DNA from: Actinosynnema pretiosum
Lineage (GTDB): Bacteria; Actinomycetota; Actinomycetes; Mycobacteriales; Pseudonocardiaceae
Length of the DNA stretch: 64,000 nt
Assembly: GCF_024171695.1 (NCBI RefSeq)
Contig: NZ_JAMTCF010000009.1
Span: 62,001-126,000 of the forward strand
Reading direction: 5' to 3'
Shown: in pieces, positions 34,026-43,979 of the stretch
How positions within the stretch are numbered: the first letter of the stretch is position 1
Layout of the letters: every line of letters begins with the position of its first letter
Program-made: the position numbers and the translations under genes
Notes under the pieces: model-generated
Seen by the model: the letters and a program-made list of their open reading frames with translations, nothing else
What the model was told of the DNA's origin: nothing
Database searches by the model: none

Positions 34026-37000
34026 ATGCCCGAGATAGGGATGGCGCGCCGCCTCACCGCGGCCATGATTTCCACTGGCCTAGCGCTGGGAGGCACGCTG
34101 GTCGCGACGGGGGTCGCCGAAGCGACCGTCGTCGCAAACTTCGCCCCCGTGTACGAAAAGTCCGTCTACGGAGACTTCGTCCAGACGGGCAACGGCAACA
34201 TGACCTGCCCGACGGGGGCCGACCCGGCCTCGCTCAGCAGCCTGTCCTTCACGGACTGCGTGACCGCCCAGGGCGGCACGGCCACCGGCAACAACGGCCG
34301 CGAGGCCCACTACATGAAGTACGTGGACGCCGACGGCGGTGGCAACGTCGCCACGTACAACTCCTCGATCGCCAAGGTCAACATTCCGGCGGGCGCGACC
34401 ATCGACTACGCCCGGCTCCACTGGGGCGGCAACACCGGTGTCTTCCGCAACGCCACGGACGCCAACGGCAACCGGGGCTGCGCGACCGGCTACACCAGCT
34501 CGGCGAGCACGTTCCCGCCCGGCAACCCCGGCACGGCCCAGATCTCGATGGCCATCGGCGCGGGAGCCCCGCTGACCATCGGCCCCGACTCCTACGTCGC
34601 CGACGACGCCGCGACCCTGGTCGTCAACGAGGCCCAGCAGTACGTGGCGTGGACCGACGTCAAGAGCCTGCTCGGCCCGGCCGTCACCGGCTCCGACGTC
34701 AACCTGACCATCGGCAACATCTGGACCCCCCAGGGCTACGGCTGCCACGCGGGCTGGTCGCTGACCGCCGTCTACGTCGTCCCCAGCCCGACCGGTGGCG
34801 CGATCAAGCGCTCCATCCAGATCAAGAACGGCTACGTCAAGCAGCACGCCTCCGAGGGCAACTACACGACCTCGCTGGAGACCATCGACGGGGCCAGCAA
34901 GACGACCGGCAGCCGACTCGGCGTCACGGCCTTCGGCGGCCACCAGAACCTGACCTCCGACGCGCTGTCCTACAAGGCCACCGCGCTCACCGAGCCCAGG
35001 CTCAACAACTCGACGAACTTCTTCGCGTCCACGTCGACCAACCAGGTCACGCCGTCGGTCGTGAACAACTTCAGCGTCGACGCCAAGGTCGCGGTGCCGA
35101 CCAACGTCGCGGTGGGCGACAAGAGCGGCCCCGTCGTCCTCGGCAGCGGCAGCGACACGTTCGTGCTCTCCAGCCTCGCGATGTCCGTGCCGACCCCCGG
35201 CATCTACATCACCGCGACGCCGACCACGAGCGGGCCCTACTACCAGGGCGACACGGTCACCTACAACGTCGTGGTGGGCACCTCGGACAACCAGACGCTC
35301 ACGAACGTCGGGGTCGGCAACACCGATCAGGCGTTCGGGAACTGCAACAGGCCCCCCACGGCCACGCTGGACAGCACCACCCCCACGCTCTCGTACTCGT
35401 GCACCGTCACGGCGGGGACCGAGAACTTCAACAACATCATCCAGGCGGTGGGAACCAACGCCTTCCTGGAGCCGGTCAGCGACTCCAAGACGATCACGGC
35501 GACCGTGAACACCGTCGGCCTGTCGCTGACCAAGACCGCCGACAAGCCGGTCTACGCGGCGGGCGACACGATCAACTTCACCGTCACCGCCACGAACACC
35601 GGCAACACGGCGCTGACGAACGTCGCGATCACCGACCCGAAGGTCACCTCCTGCGCCAAGAACCAGGCGACCCTCGCGGCGGGCGCGCAGCTGATCTCCA
35701 CCTGCTCGGCCACCGCGCCGATCGCCGGTGACCAGAACACCGCGAACGTCACCGCGACCGACGTGCGCGGCAACCCGGTCAACAACACGGCCAACGCCAG
35801 CGCCGTCTCCGAGGGCGCCATCTCCGGCCGGATCTTCGCCGACCGCGACAACAACGGCGCCTTCGACGCACTCGGCGGCGACACCAACCTGGTGAACGTC
35901 GGCGTCACCCTGACCGGCACCGAGACCAACGGCGGCGCCCCGGTCAGCCTGAACACGTTCACCGCGCCCGACGGCGGCTGGTCCTTCGCGAACCTGAAGG
36001 CGGGCAACTACACCGTCACCAAGGCCCCGACGCCGGACTACGACCCCGGCAAGCGCACGCCCGGCAACGCGGCCACCGCGCCCGCGAACACCGAGACGTT
36101 CACCGTCGCGCTCCCCGGCGGCCAGTCCTCCACCGGCAACCTGTTCGCCGTGATCCCCACGTCGAGCCTGGCCGGGTTCGTCTACGAGGACAGCAACAAC
36201 AACGGCGTCAAGGACACCGGTGAGAAGGGCATCCAGGGCGTCGCGATCGCGCTGACCGGCACCGACGACGGCGGCAACTCGCCCGCCTGGAACACCACCA
36301 CCGACGTCAACGGCGCGTACAGCTTCCCGGCGCTGCGCCAGGGCACCTACAACCTGTCCGAGGCCCAGCCCACCGGCTGGACCGACGGCAAGGACACCCC
36401 CGGCTCGGCGGGCGGCACGCGCGACGCGCCCGACTCGATCGTCGACATCTCGCTCGACCCGCGCGTCACCGCCATCGACTACCAGTTCGGCGAGTACAAG
36501 GGCACGTCGATCGCGGGCAAGGTCGTCGACGACGCGAACACGGGCATCGCGGGCGTCAAGCTCACGGTGACCGGCGGCGCAGGTCCGCTGGAGGCGACCA
36601 CCGACGCGGGCGGCGCGTTCAGCTTCACCCTCGCACCGGGCACCTACACCCTCACCGAGGAGCAGCCGCTCGGCTACGCCCAGGACACCGACACGGCGGG
36701 CACCACCGGTGGCACGCACTCCTCGGAGAACACCTTCAGCAACATCGTGCTGAAGTCCGGCGACGCGGGCACCGGCTACGTGTTCAAGGAGAAGCGCGGC
36801 TCGCTCGCGGGCTACGTCTACGAGGACAAGAACGGCAACGGCGACAAGGACGCGGCCGAGCCCGGCATCGCGAACGTCGCCATCAAGATGACCGGCACCG
36901 ACGCGATGTCCCGCCCGGTCAACACCACCATCACCACCAACTCCCAGGGCCTCTACACCTTCCCCGGCGTCGTCGGCGGCACCTACTCGCTGACCGAGAC

Positions 37001-40000
37001 GCAGCCGGACGGCTACGAGAACGGCGTCGACAAGGCGGGCACCCTGGGCGGTGACTACACGCCGCCGGACACGATCAGCGACATCTCGTTCCCGGCGGGC
37101 GCCGAGGCGACCGGCTACCTGTTCGGCGAGTACAAGTTCGGCTCGATCTACGGCGAGGTCCTGAACGACAAGGGCAACCCGATCGCCAACGTGAAGATCA
37201 CGCTGGAGAACGACGAGCGCGCCCCGATCGGCAAGATGACGATGACCGACGAGTTCGGCCAGTTCGTCTTCGAGGACATCGTCCCCGGCACCTACAAGCT
37301 GGTCGAGGAGCAGCCCGCGGGCTACGCCGACGGCCCCGACGTCGCGGGCACCGGCGGCGGTGACACCTCCGTCGCCGACACCATCGGCCTGATCCCGGTC
37401 GCGTCCGGCGACATCCTCACCGGCTACCAGTTCACCGAGAAGCGCGGCTCGCTCTCGGGCTACGTCTACGAGGACGTCAACAACAACGGCCTCAAGGACA
37501 CCGGCGAGAAGGGCATCCAGGGCACCGAGCTGACCCTGACCGGCACCGACGCGCAGGGCAAGGCCGTCAACCTGACGGCGACCACCGACGTCGCCGGTCT
37601 GTACAAGATCGAGTTCATCGTCGGCGGCACCGGCTACACGCTGAGCGAGAAGCAGCCCGCCGGGTACGTCACCGGCAAGAACAAGGCGGGCAGCCAGGGC
37701 GGCACGGTCACCGCGCCCGACAAGATCACCGGCATCACCTTCTCCGCGGGCGCCGCGGCCACCGGCTACCTGTTCGGCGAGCTGACGCCCGCCTCGCTGG
37801 CCGGTGACGTGGTCAACGAGAAGGGCGAGGGCATCGCGGGCGTCACGGTCATGCTGATGGGCACCGACGACATGGCGATGACCGTCAACAAGTCCGCGGT
37901 CACCACGGCGGGCGGCAAGTACGCGTTCAACTCGCTGCGGCCCGGCACGTACAACCTGACCGAGACGCAGCCGGACGGCTACGGCCAGGGCTCGGCCACC
38001 CCCGGCAGCGCGGGCGGCACGGCCGTCACCACCGACGAGATCACCGGCGTGGTGATCACCTCTGAGGCGAAGGCCACCGGGTACCGCTTCAGCGAGAAGC
38101 GCGGCTCGCTCTCCGGCGTGGTCTTCGACGACCGCGACAACGACGGCGTGCGCGACGACGGTGAGCCGGGCATCCAGGGCGTGACCCTGACGTTGAAGGG
38201 CAACTCGGAGTGGTGCGCGGTCGGCGAGCCCGACGGCACCGACACCGAGACCGACAACAGCGCGGGCACCCCGACGCCGGGCGCGGGCACCGACCCCGGT
38301 ACCACCGACCCCGGCACGGACCCCGGTACGACGGACCCCGGTACGACGGACCCCGGTACCACCGATCCCGGTACGGACCCCGGCACGACGGACCCCGGTA
38401 CCACGGATCCTGGCACTGACCCCGGCACTGACCCCGGCACCGACCCCGGCACCGGCTCGGGCGGCGTGCCCGACACCGGCGTCGACGCCGGTGGCAATCC
38501 GGACACCGGCGGTGGCCGGGTCGACCCGACCGACACCACCGCCGCCGCCACCGACGGCGAGATGACCACCATGGCCGACCCGGCCGTCTCGGCGGGCGAC
38601 GCCGCGCCGACCTGCGCGGTCAACCTCACCGCCACCACCGACGCGTCCGGCGTGTTCTCCTTCGCAGGCCTGGTCGGCGGCACGTACGACCTGATGGAGA
38701 CCCAGCCCGCCGCGTACGCGGACGGCAAGGACACCGCAGGCACCTCGGGCGGCACGGTCACCGCGCCCGACGCGGTCATGGGCATCGTCCTCGCGGGCGG
38801 TGTCGACGCCACCGGTTACCTGTTCGGCGAGCGCGCGGGCGTCATCACCGGCACGGTCTGGGTCGACGCGAACGGTGACGGCAAGATCGACACCAACGAG
38901 CCGAACCGGATCTCCGGCGCCAAGGTCGACCTGATGAAGGGCGACAGCACCACCCCGCTCGCCAGCACCACCACGGCGACCGACGGCACCTACGAGTTCA
39001 AGGACGTCCCCGCGGGCGAGTACTCCCTGATGCTCACGCCGCCGATGGGCTACGGCTCGACCACGCCCACCACGGTCAAGGTCACCACGACCACGACCAG
39101 CGGCACGAACGTCGACTTCGGCGTCCAGAAGGCCGCCATCGGCGACTTCGTGTGGGACGACCTGAACCGCAACGGCGTCCAGGACGCCGGTGAGCCCGGC
39201 ATCGCCGGGGTCAAGGTCAACCTGCTGGACGAGCAGGGCGAGGTGAAGAGCAGCACCACCACGAACGCAGGCGGCAAGTACGTGTTCGGCGACCTCGACG
39301 AGGGCACCTACCGCGTCCAGTTCACCGTGCCCACCGGCCGCACGTTCACCGCCCAGAACGCGGGCGCTCCCGACAAGAGCTCCGCGGTCGACCGCTCGAA
39401 CGGCCTCAGCGGGCCGATCGCGTTCATGGTGGCCGGTGGCAAGGTCATGCAGAACATGAACATCGACGCCGGTGTCGTCGACCGGATCACGGACCTGGGC
39501 GTCACCCTCACGGCGGACAACCCGTCGCCGCAGGTGGGCTCGCAGGTCGTGATCACCAGCAAGGTGGTCAACACCGGGACCGTGCCGGTCAACGGCGCGA
39601 TCGCGACGATCAGCATCCCGCAGGGCCTGACCATCAACGGCGTCGACGGCGGAGCGCCGCAGGCGCAGGGCATGGCGATGGCCAGGGCCGCTCGGGCCGA
39701 CGCGGGCTGGACCTGCGCGGTGAACGGCCAGCAGGTCGTCTGCACCACGCCGGACGTCATCCAGCCGGGCGGCTCGTCGCTGCCGATCACCATCACCACC
39801 ACCGCGAACAGCGCGTTCACCACCACGAACGCCACCGCGCTGGTGACGCTGGCGGACGGCACGGGCGACGACAACCCGGCCAACGACGGCGCGACCACCC
39901 CGGCCCTGTCGACGGAGACCCCGTCCACGGGCGGCCCCAACACGGGTGGTGGCACGACGCAGCAGCCGATGCCCCCGATGCCCCCGAACGGCATGGGCAA

Positions 40001-40121
40001 CATGCCGCTCGCGTGGACCGGTTCGGAGATCCGACCGGTGCTGATCGGCGGCCTCGCACTGCTCCTGGCGGGCCTGGGGACGCTGTTCCTCGGCAAGCGC
40101 AGGCGCAGGCAGGGCATGTGA
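34026..40121 (+). CDS. giant LAxTG-anchored surface adhesin with SdrD/Cna-B repeats
   Basis: A 2031-aa protein. Signal peptide residues ~6-35 (MARRLTAAMISTGLALGG...). An N-terminal ~430-residue beta-rich domain beginning ANFAPVYEKSVYGDF is followed by DUF11-like repeats, then ten SdrD-B/Cna-B modules from ~residue 595; many start SLxGxVYEDxNxNGxKD, the Ca2+-binding loop. The eighth is split by a Thr-Asp-Pro-Gly stretch. Another DUF11-like domain precedes the sorting signal LAWTG, a hydrophobic helix and KRRRRQGM. It should be covalently attached to peptidoglycan by a class E sortase, not encoded here. GGAG lies 9 bases before ATG 34026. Confidence 0.9.
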   Translation: MPEIGMARRLTAAMISTGLALGGTLVATGVAEATVVANFAPVYEKSVYGDFVQTGNGNMTCPTGADPASLSSLSFTDCVTAQGGTATGNNGREAHYMKYVDADGGGNVATYNSSIAKVNIPAGATIDYARLHWGGNTGVFRNATDANGNRGCATGYTSSASTFPPGNPGTAQISMAIGAGAPLTIGPDSYVADDAATLVVNEAQQYVAWTDVKSLLGPAVTGSDVNLTIGNIWTPQGYGCHAGWSLTAVYVVPSPTGGAIKRSIQIKNGYVKQHASEGNYTTSLETIDGASKTTGSRLGVTAFGGHQNLTSDALSYKATALTEPRLNNSTNFFASTSTNQVTPSVVNNFSVDAKVAVPTNVAVGDKSGPVVLGSGSDTFVLSSLAMSVPTPGIYITATPTTSGPYYQGDTVTYNVVVGTSDNQTLTNVGVGNTDQAFGNCNRPPTATLDSTTPTLSYSCTVTAGTENFNNIIQAVGTNAFLEPVSDSKTITATVNTVGLSLTKTADKPVYAAGDTINFTVTATNTGNTALTNVAITDPKVTSCAKNQATLAAGAQLISTCSATAPIAGDQNTANVTATDVRGNPVNNTANASAVSEGAISGRIFADRDNNGAFDALGGDTNLVNVGVTLTGTETNGGAPVSLNTFTAPDGGWSFANLKAGNYTVTKAPTPDYDPGKRTPGNAATAPANTETFTVALPGGQSSTGNLFAVIPTSSLAGFVYEDSNNNGVKDTGEKGIQGVAIALTGTDDGGNSPAWNTTTDVNGAYSFPALRQGTYNLSEAQPTGWTDGKDTPGSAGGTRDAPDSIVDISLDPRVTAIDYQFGEYKGTSIAGKVVDDANTGIAGVKLTVTGGAGPLEATTDAGGAFSFTLAPGTYTLTEEQPLGYAQDTDTAGTTGGTHSSENTFSNIVLKSGDAGTGYVFKEKRGSLAGYVYEDKNGNGDKDAAEPGIANVAIKMTGTDAMSRPVNTTITTNSQGLYTFPGVVGGTYSLTETQPDGYENGVDKAGTLGGDYTPPDTISDISFPAGAEATGYLFGEYKFGSIYGEVLNDKGNPIANVKITLENDERAPIGKMTMTDEFGQFVFEDIVPGTYKLVEEQPAGYADGPDVAGTGGGDTSVADTIGLIPVASGDILTGYQFTEKRGSLSGYVYEDVNNNGLKDTGEKGIQGTELTLTGTDAQGKAVNLTATTDVAGLYKIEFIVGGTGYTLSEKQPAGYVTGKNKAGSQGGTVTAPDKITGITFSAGAAATGYLFGELTPASLAGDVVNEKGEGIAGVTVMLMGTDDMAMTVNKSAVTTAGGKYAFNSLRPGTYNLTETQPDGYGQGSATPGSAGGTAVTTDEITGVVITSEAKATGYRFSEKRGSLSGVVFDDRDNDGVRDDGEPGIQGVTLTLKGNSEWCAVGEPDGTDTETDNSAGTPTPGAGTDPGTTDPGTDPGTTDPGTTDPGTTDPGTDPGTTDPGTTDPGTDPGTDPGTDPGTGSGGVPDTGVDAGGNPDTGGGRVDPTDTTAAATDGEMTTMADPAVSAGDAAPTCAVNLTATTDASGVFSFAGLVGGTYDLMETQPAAYADGKDTAGTSGGTVTAPDAVMGIVLAGGVDATGYLFGERAGVITGTVWVDANGDGKIDTNEPNRISGAKVDLMKGDSTTPLASTTTATDGTYEFKDVPAGEYSLMLTPPMGYGSTTPTTVKVTTTTTSGTNVDFGVQKAAIGDFVWDDLNRNGVQDAGEPGIAGVKVNLLDEQGEVKSSTTTNAGGKYVFGDLDEGTYRVQFTVPTGRTFTAQNAGAPDKSSAVDRSNGLSGPIAFMVAGGKVMQNMNIDAGVVDRITDLGVTLTADNPSPQVGSQVVITSKVVNTGTVPVNGAIATISIPQGLTINGVDGGAPQAQGMAMARAARADAGWTCAVNGQQVVCTTPDVIQPGGSSLPITITTTANSAFTTTNATALVTLADGTGDDNPANDGATTPALSTETPSTGGPNTGGGTTQQPMPPMPPNGMGNMPLAWTGSEIRPVLIGGLALLLAGLGTLFLGKRRRRQGM
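38214..38621 (+). repeat. TDPG-repeat insertion flanked by 9-bp direct repeats
   Basis: Inside the eighth SdrD module, TGCGCGGTC occurs at 38214-38222 and again at 38613-38621, bracketing a 399-bp in-frame segment that encodes ~16 tandem TDPG-like units and a Gly/Asp/Thr-rich stretch. The module sequence resumes in register after it (VNLTATTDASGVFSF). Confidence 0.7.
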
Positions 40122-40147
40122 CAGCGCTCGACTAGCTGAACCCAGGG

Positions 40148-40180
40148 GCGGCCCCCGGACCACACAGGTCCGGGGGCCGC
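40148..40180 (+). terminator. terminator after the adhesin gene
   Basis: Perfect 14-bp stem GCGGCCCCCGGACC (40148-40161)/GGTCCGGGGGCCGC (40167-40180), loop ACACA, 27 bp after the stop. Confidence 0.85.
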
Positions 40181-40259
40181 TCCCGTTCGCGCGGCGCTGC
40201 CCGGTTATCGGCCCGAGGTCCGATCCCCACGCGACCGAACTCTCGCACCATTCGTTGCC

Positions 40260-41630
40260 ATGCCACCCCACCTCCTCCTGGCCGCGACCCTCGCCCTCTC
40301 ACCCGCACCGTCCACAGTGGACTTCGCGACCATCGAGTCCACGATCCAGGAATTCCTGTCCCACCGGGAGATCCCCGGCCTGGCGGTCGCCGTGACGCAC
40401 GACGAGCGGACCGTCTACGCCGAGGGCAGAGGCCACCTGGGCGACGGGACCCCGGTCACCGCCACCACCCCGATGCCGGTGGCGTCCCTGAGCAAGTCCA
40501 TGACCGCGCTGGTCGTCGTGCAGCTGGCCGAGCGGGGCCGGATCGACCTCGACGCCCCCGTGCACGACCAGCTCCCCGAGTTCACCACCGCGGACCCCAG
40601 GTCAACCGGCATCACCCCGCGCCACCTGCTCCAGCACACCTCCGGCCTGACCGACCGGACCAACCCCACCGACCCCGCCGCCCGAACCCCGCGCGACGCC
40701 GTGGCCGCGATGCGCGCGTCGACCCTGGCCTCGGCGCCGGGAACCGAGTGGTCGTACCACAACCCGAACCACCAGCTCGCCGCCCGCCTGGTGGAGCACG
40801 TGACAGGTCAGCCCTTCGCGGACCACCTGCGCACGGCCCTGTTCGACCCCCTGGGCATGTCCGACAGCCGCGCCGCGAACACCCCGCTGGACCTCCCCGG
40901 CCACCGAGGCCACCTGCGCCTCCCGATCGGTCCACCGCTGCCGTTCCCGGAGCCGATGTCCTTCGGCGGCGGCTCGGGCGGCGTCCTCAGCTCGGCGCGC
41001 GACCTGGCCGCGTGGCTGATCGCCCACCACCGGGGCGGCCCCGCGTTCACCGCCACGACCACCCCGACCCCCGCACCCCCGTTCCACGCGATGGGCTGGT
41101 TCGCCCGCCACACCCCGTCCGGCGCCCCGCTGCTGACCCACGACGGCGACCTGGCCACCGCGACCGCCTACCAGGCCCTCCTCCCGCCCACCGGCCACGG
41201 CGTGGCGGTGACCGCGAACACCGCGACCCGCCACGCCGACGCGCAAGCCCTGGGCCAGTCCCTGGTGACCCTCCTGGACGGCGGAACCCCCAAGATCCCC
41301 ACCGACCCACAACTGCCCGTGGACGCCGTCCTCCTGGCCCTGACCCCGCTCCCACCAACTCTGGCCACCCACCGCACCCGCCGCCCGTCCCGCCGCCGCC
41401 GCTGGACCTGGCCCCTGCTCCTGACCCCGTGGCCACTGCTCCTGGGCGCGCACCACGTGACCTCGTACCTGTACCGGGGAAGGCCCGTGTCCTGGCTCCA
41501 GGCCGTGACCCTCTACCCGACGTTCCTGCTGCTCCTGCTGGTGACGGCCCTGTCGTCCACCGCTCTGCTGGTGACGCGCCTGCTCACCCTCCGCGCCGCA
41601 CCGGCTTCACAGGATCGAGTGAACCCCTGA
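40260..41630 (+). CDS. beta-lactamase-family serine hydrolase with C-terminal membrane helices
   Basis: A 456-aa protein of the class C/AmpH-like serine hydrolase family. A short hydrophobic N-terminus (MPPHLLLAATLALSPAPS) may be a signal sequence. The SxxK motif is SLSK (VASLSKSMTALVVVQ, ~residue 78), the YxN motif YHN (WSYHNPNHQLA, ~162), and the third box lies near THDGDLATATAYQ in place of KTG/HxG. Residues ~385-440 contain two hydrophobic helices (LLLTPWPLLLGAHHVTSYLY, LYPTFLLLLLVTALSSTALL). Likely a membrane-anchored peptidase or esterase facing the cell wall. ATG 40260. Confidence 0.88.
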   Translation: MPPHLLLAATLALSPAPSTVDFATIESTIQEFLSHREIPGLAVAVTHDERTVYAEGRGHLGDGTPVTATTPMPVASLSKSMTALVVVQLAERGRIDLDAPVHDQLPEFTTADPRSTGITPRHLLQHTSGLTDRTNPTDPAARTPRDAVAAMRASTLASAPGTEWSYHNPNHQLAARLVEHVTGQPFADHLRTALFDPLGMSDSRAANTPLDLPGHRGHLRLPIGPPLPFPEPMSFGGGSGGVLSSARDLAAWLIAHHRGGPAFTATTTPTPAPPFHAMGWFARHTPSGAPLLTHDGDLATATAYQALLPPTGHGVAVTANTATRHADAQALGQSLVTLLDGGTPKIPTDPQLPVDAVLLALTPLPPTLATHRTRRPSRRRRWTWPLLLTPWPLLLGAHHVTSYLYRGRPVSWLQAVTLYPTFLLLLLVTALSSTALLVTRLLTLRAAPASQDRVNP

Positions 41631-41713
41631 CCGGTGACGGCCTGCTTCCCAGGCCTAGGTGGGTAGCGTCACGACCGGGTCAAAGACCAAGAAGTCACAC
41701 GGAAGCTCGGACC

Positions 41714-42094
41714 ATGACGACGTGCGAGGAGTTGCGCGCCCTCCTGGCGGACGGAGGACTGCCGCACCCGGAGCGGATGCGGCGCGTCCTGGCGCTGGCC
41801 GCGATCAAGGACCCGGCGTCCCTGGACTGCCTGCGCGAAGTGCTCTACCGACAGCCGGAGTGGGACGAGTTCGACCAGCACCCAGCCAGGTGGCGAGCCC
41901 TCTGCCTAACTGCGGTACGCCGCCCACCCACGACCCGAGCCGCGCCAAACCAACCCCAGCCCCACCTCCCGCTGCTGCCCCTCCAGAAGGCCCGCTTTGA
42001 CCGTCTCCCTCACGCCCGGCGCCCCGCTGCCGCACGTCCCAAGGCTGGTCCTGGCAGGCCGCTCAGTCCTGGTGGGCCCGTACAACGACGCTGA
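41714..42094 (+). CDS. hypothetical protein
   Basis: Read from ATG 41714 (MTTCEELRALLADGGLPHPE), the frame gives 126 aa. The first ~72 residues look like a real small helical domain, with the run CLREVLYRQPEWDEFD. The remaining part is Pro/Arg-rich and overlaps the next gene's start by 98 bp in another frame, so the functional protein may effectively end earlier or one start is wrong. No family recognised. Confidence 0.5.
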   Translation: MTTCEELRALLADGGLPHPERMRRVLALAAIKDPASLDCLREVLYRQPEWDEFDQHPARWRALCLTAVRRPPTTRAAPNQPQPHLPLLPLQKARFDRLPHARRPAAARPKAGPGRPLSPGGPVQRR

Positions 42095-42707
42095 GGAGCA
42101 CGAGCGCCACGTGCTGTCCACGGCGGGCGCGGGCAACTGGCCGGACACGGCGGACGACGAATACCGCTTCGACCGAAAGAAGGACGCCCTGGTCAGCGCC
42201 CTGGTCCACATCCCCGACGCCCCCACCCCCGAACCACCCCCGTGGCACACCACCCCGACCACCCAGGCCACCCTGACCACCACCGCCCCCGACCCCCGCC
42301 AACCGGCCTCCCACTACTGGCTCCCCCCAACCGCGACCGCTCTGGCGTGCGCCTACGAGCTCGCACCCGAACAGCCCCCCACCCGCCTGCGACTGGCGCC
42401 GGCCTTCTCACTGCTGATCGCGGGCGACCGCCTGTGCGGCTGGCTCCTGGAACACCCGGACCGCCACGTGACAACGGGCTGGTCCCACCCAAGCCCGTCA
42501 ATCCCGGACAACCCTTTCCGCACCGCGCTCACCAGGTACTTCCACCTGACCACCCCGAACGCGGTGGCCGCCATGGAAGACGGCGACCCGACGGTGCTGG
42601 CACAACTGGCCGCCCTGCGCACCGCAGTCCCGCTCACCGAGGGCGTCCGCCTGCGCCGGGCGGCCTTGCACGCCGCAGTCGAAGAGCTGCTCGACTTCTA
42701 CGGCTGA
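41997..42707 (+). CDS. hypothetical protein
   Basis: A 236-aa protein from a TTG at 41997 (TVSLTPGAPLPHVPRLVLAG). Features: VLVGPYNDAEEHERHVLSTAG and a C-terminal helical region ending ALHAAVEELLDFYG. Composition and codon bias look genuine. A ~70-residue Pro/Thr-rich region (residues 70-100) separates the two halves. No family recognised and no signal peptide. Last chromosomal gene before the integrated element. Confidence 0.6.
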   Translation: MTVSLTPGAPLPHVPRLVLAGRSVLVGPYNDAEEHERHVLSTAGAGNWPDTADDEYRFDRKKDALVSALVHIPDAPTPEPPPWHTTPTTQATLTTTAPDPRQPASHYWLPPTATALACAYELAPEQPPTRLRLAPAFSLLIAGDRLCGWLLEHPDRHVTTGWSHPSPSIPDNPFRTALTRYFHLTTPNAVAAMEDGDPTVLAQLAALRTAVPLTEGVRLRRAALHAAVEELLDFYG

Positions 42708-42816
42708 CTGCTCGTGGGCTGTGTGGGGCGGGGGCGCGGCGGAGCTCGGTCCGCGACGAGTCCGTGAACGGTGGAAAGTGCCGGATCGCGACCTGCGTCC
42801 CGCAGTCCAAACCCCT

Positions 42817-42924
42817 GGAAATAGATCAAGCCCCGACCGCGTTTCCGCAGGTCAGAGCTTGATTAACCCGGCGAAAGGTGAGTGCCCCCGGCAGGATTCG
42901 AACCTGCGACACACGGTTTAGGAA
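42817..42924 (-). repeat. left attachment repeat with tRNA-Arg remnant
   Basis: Matches 52468-52575 with differences only at 42844 and 42865. 42883-42924 is the 3' part of the tRNA (T arm to anticodon loop); the rest is the region 3' of the tRNA, including an inverted ATCAAGC/GCTTGAT pair that forms a probable tRNA terminator. Confidence 0.9.
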
Positions 42925-43412
42925 GGCGTGACGCACACACGGTCTTCCCTACCGCGTGACTTGCACGGACGCCCCATCTGCCGGGGCCGCTGCCTCGGGT
43001 CATTTCGCAATGGCTTCGCGTTTCGCGAACCAGCTCCCCGGCGCGCCCTGTCGCCCCTCGTCGGCAAGACGGCGCAGCCGTCGCGGCAGCCGATCGCCGC
43101 GCCCAGCTCGGGCAGCCGCGTGACCGCGCGATCGTCCCAACAGGATGCCGCTGAAGCTCCCCCAGATCCAGCGCGACGCCCCCAGCGCGCCGCGACCGGA
43201 CCACCTGGCACCGGCGCCCGCGCACGGCCGCTGGGCGGAGCGAAGCGGGAGCCCGGCGTGCCGGGATGCGGGGGCCGGTGCCAAGGTGAGGCCCGGCCAA
43301 CCCGCGCGCTGCCGCAGGCGGCGCGCCTTGATCCCGTAGAGCGGAATTCGGCAAACAACCTCGTGGAGCGCTCGACGTGCTGTTCTGCCTGGCGGCTGCT
43401 TAGGCTGGGGGT
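42925..43412. other. non-coding left end of the AICE
   Basis: No gene is convincing here. A segment at 42999-43020 (core TCATTTCGC then TTCGCG) resembles 52393-52414 near the right end, consistent with integrase arm sites. A TAGGCT -10-like hexamer (43401-43406) sits 7 bp before the next GTG. Confidence 0.55.
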
Positions 43413-43979
43413 GTGGAACTCGTCGCATCGGCCTACTCGGTTGCTGAGGAACTGCTCTCAAGCTCGTTGCCACGCAGATGGGCGCACGTTCAGGGAGTAG
43501 CGGAACGTGCGAAGCGGGCAGCTGGCCTTTTCGATGCGGCAGAGCGTGATTTGTTGGTGGCGGCGGCTGTCCTGCATGACGTGGGGTACGCGCCTGACCT
43601 GGTGGTTACCGGGTTCCACCCGCTCGACGGTGCCCGCTACCTGCAAGAAGCAGGTTTCCCCGACCGCGTGTGCGCCCTCATCGCGCACCACTCCTGCGCA
43701 TACCGGGAAGCTGGCATACGCGGCTTGGCTGATGAGTTGGAATCGTGGGATGACGAAGCGGGGCCGCTTCGTGACGCTTTGTGGTGGGCGGACATGACCA
43801 CTACCCCTGAAGGCGGTCGAACCGGGGTGGCCGCACGAATCGCGGAAATTCGGGAGCGTTACGGCGAAGGGGATGTTGTCACCCGCTTCATCAGCGAGGC
43901 CGAACCTGAGCTGGTCGCTGCCGTTGAGCGCACCGAAAGGCGGTTGGCGAACGCGGACCCAGGTCAGGTGGCGAAGTAG
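43413..43979 (+). CDS. HD-domain phosphohydrolase
   Basis: A 188-aa protein with HD-superfamily metal ligands: RWAHVQGV (His), VLHDVGYAP (HD), LIAHHSCA (His-His) and WWADMTTTP (Asp). Such small HD proteins occur in AICEs and may act on nucleotides. The GTG at 43413 lies only 7 bp after a TAGGCT -10-like element, suggesting a leaderless mRNA. Its 3' end overlaps the convergent NUDIX gene by 16 bp. Codon usage is less GC-extreme than the chromosome genes. Confidence 0.82.
   Translation: MELVASAYSVAEELLSSSLPRRWAHVQGVAERAKRAAGLFDAAERDLLVAAAVLHDVGYAPDLVVTGFHPLDGARYLQEAGFPDRVCALIAHHSCAYREAGIRGLADELESWDDEAGPLRDALWWADMTTTPEGGRTGVAARIAEIRERYGEGDVVTRFISEAEPELVAAVERTERRLANADPGQVAK

Noticed and set aside
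34080..40271. A 2063-codon open frame antisense to the adhesin
   Set aside because: It reads as Arg/Gly/Val/Asp repeats mirroring the sense strand's codon bias. The sense frame has signal peptide, domains and sorting signal.
42883..42924. A second tRNA-Arg gene at the left end
   Set aside because: Only the 3' part (T arm to anticodon loop) is present; the 5' half and acceptor partner are absent.
42863..43354. Frames on both strands at the left end of the AICE
   Set aside because: Compositionally random, overlap the attachment repeat, and no ribosome site fits.
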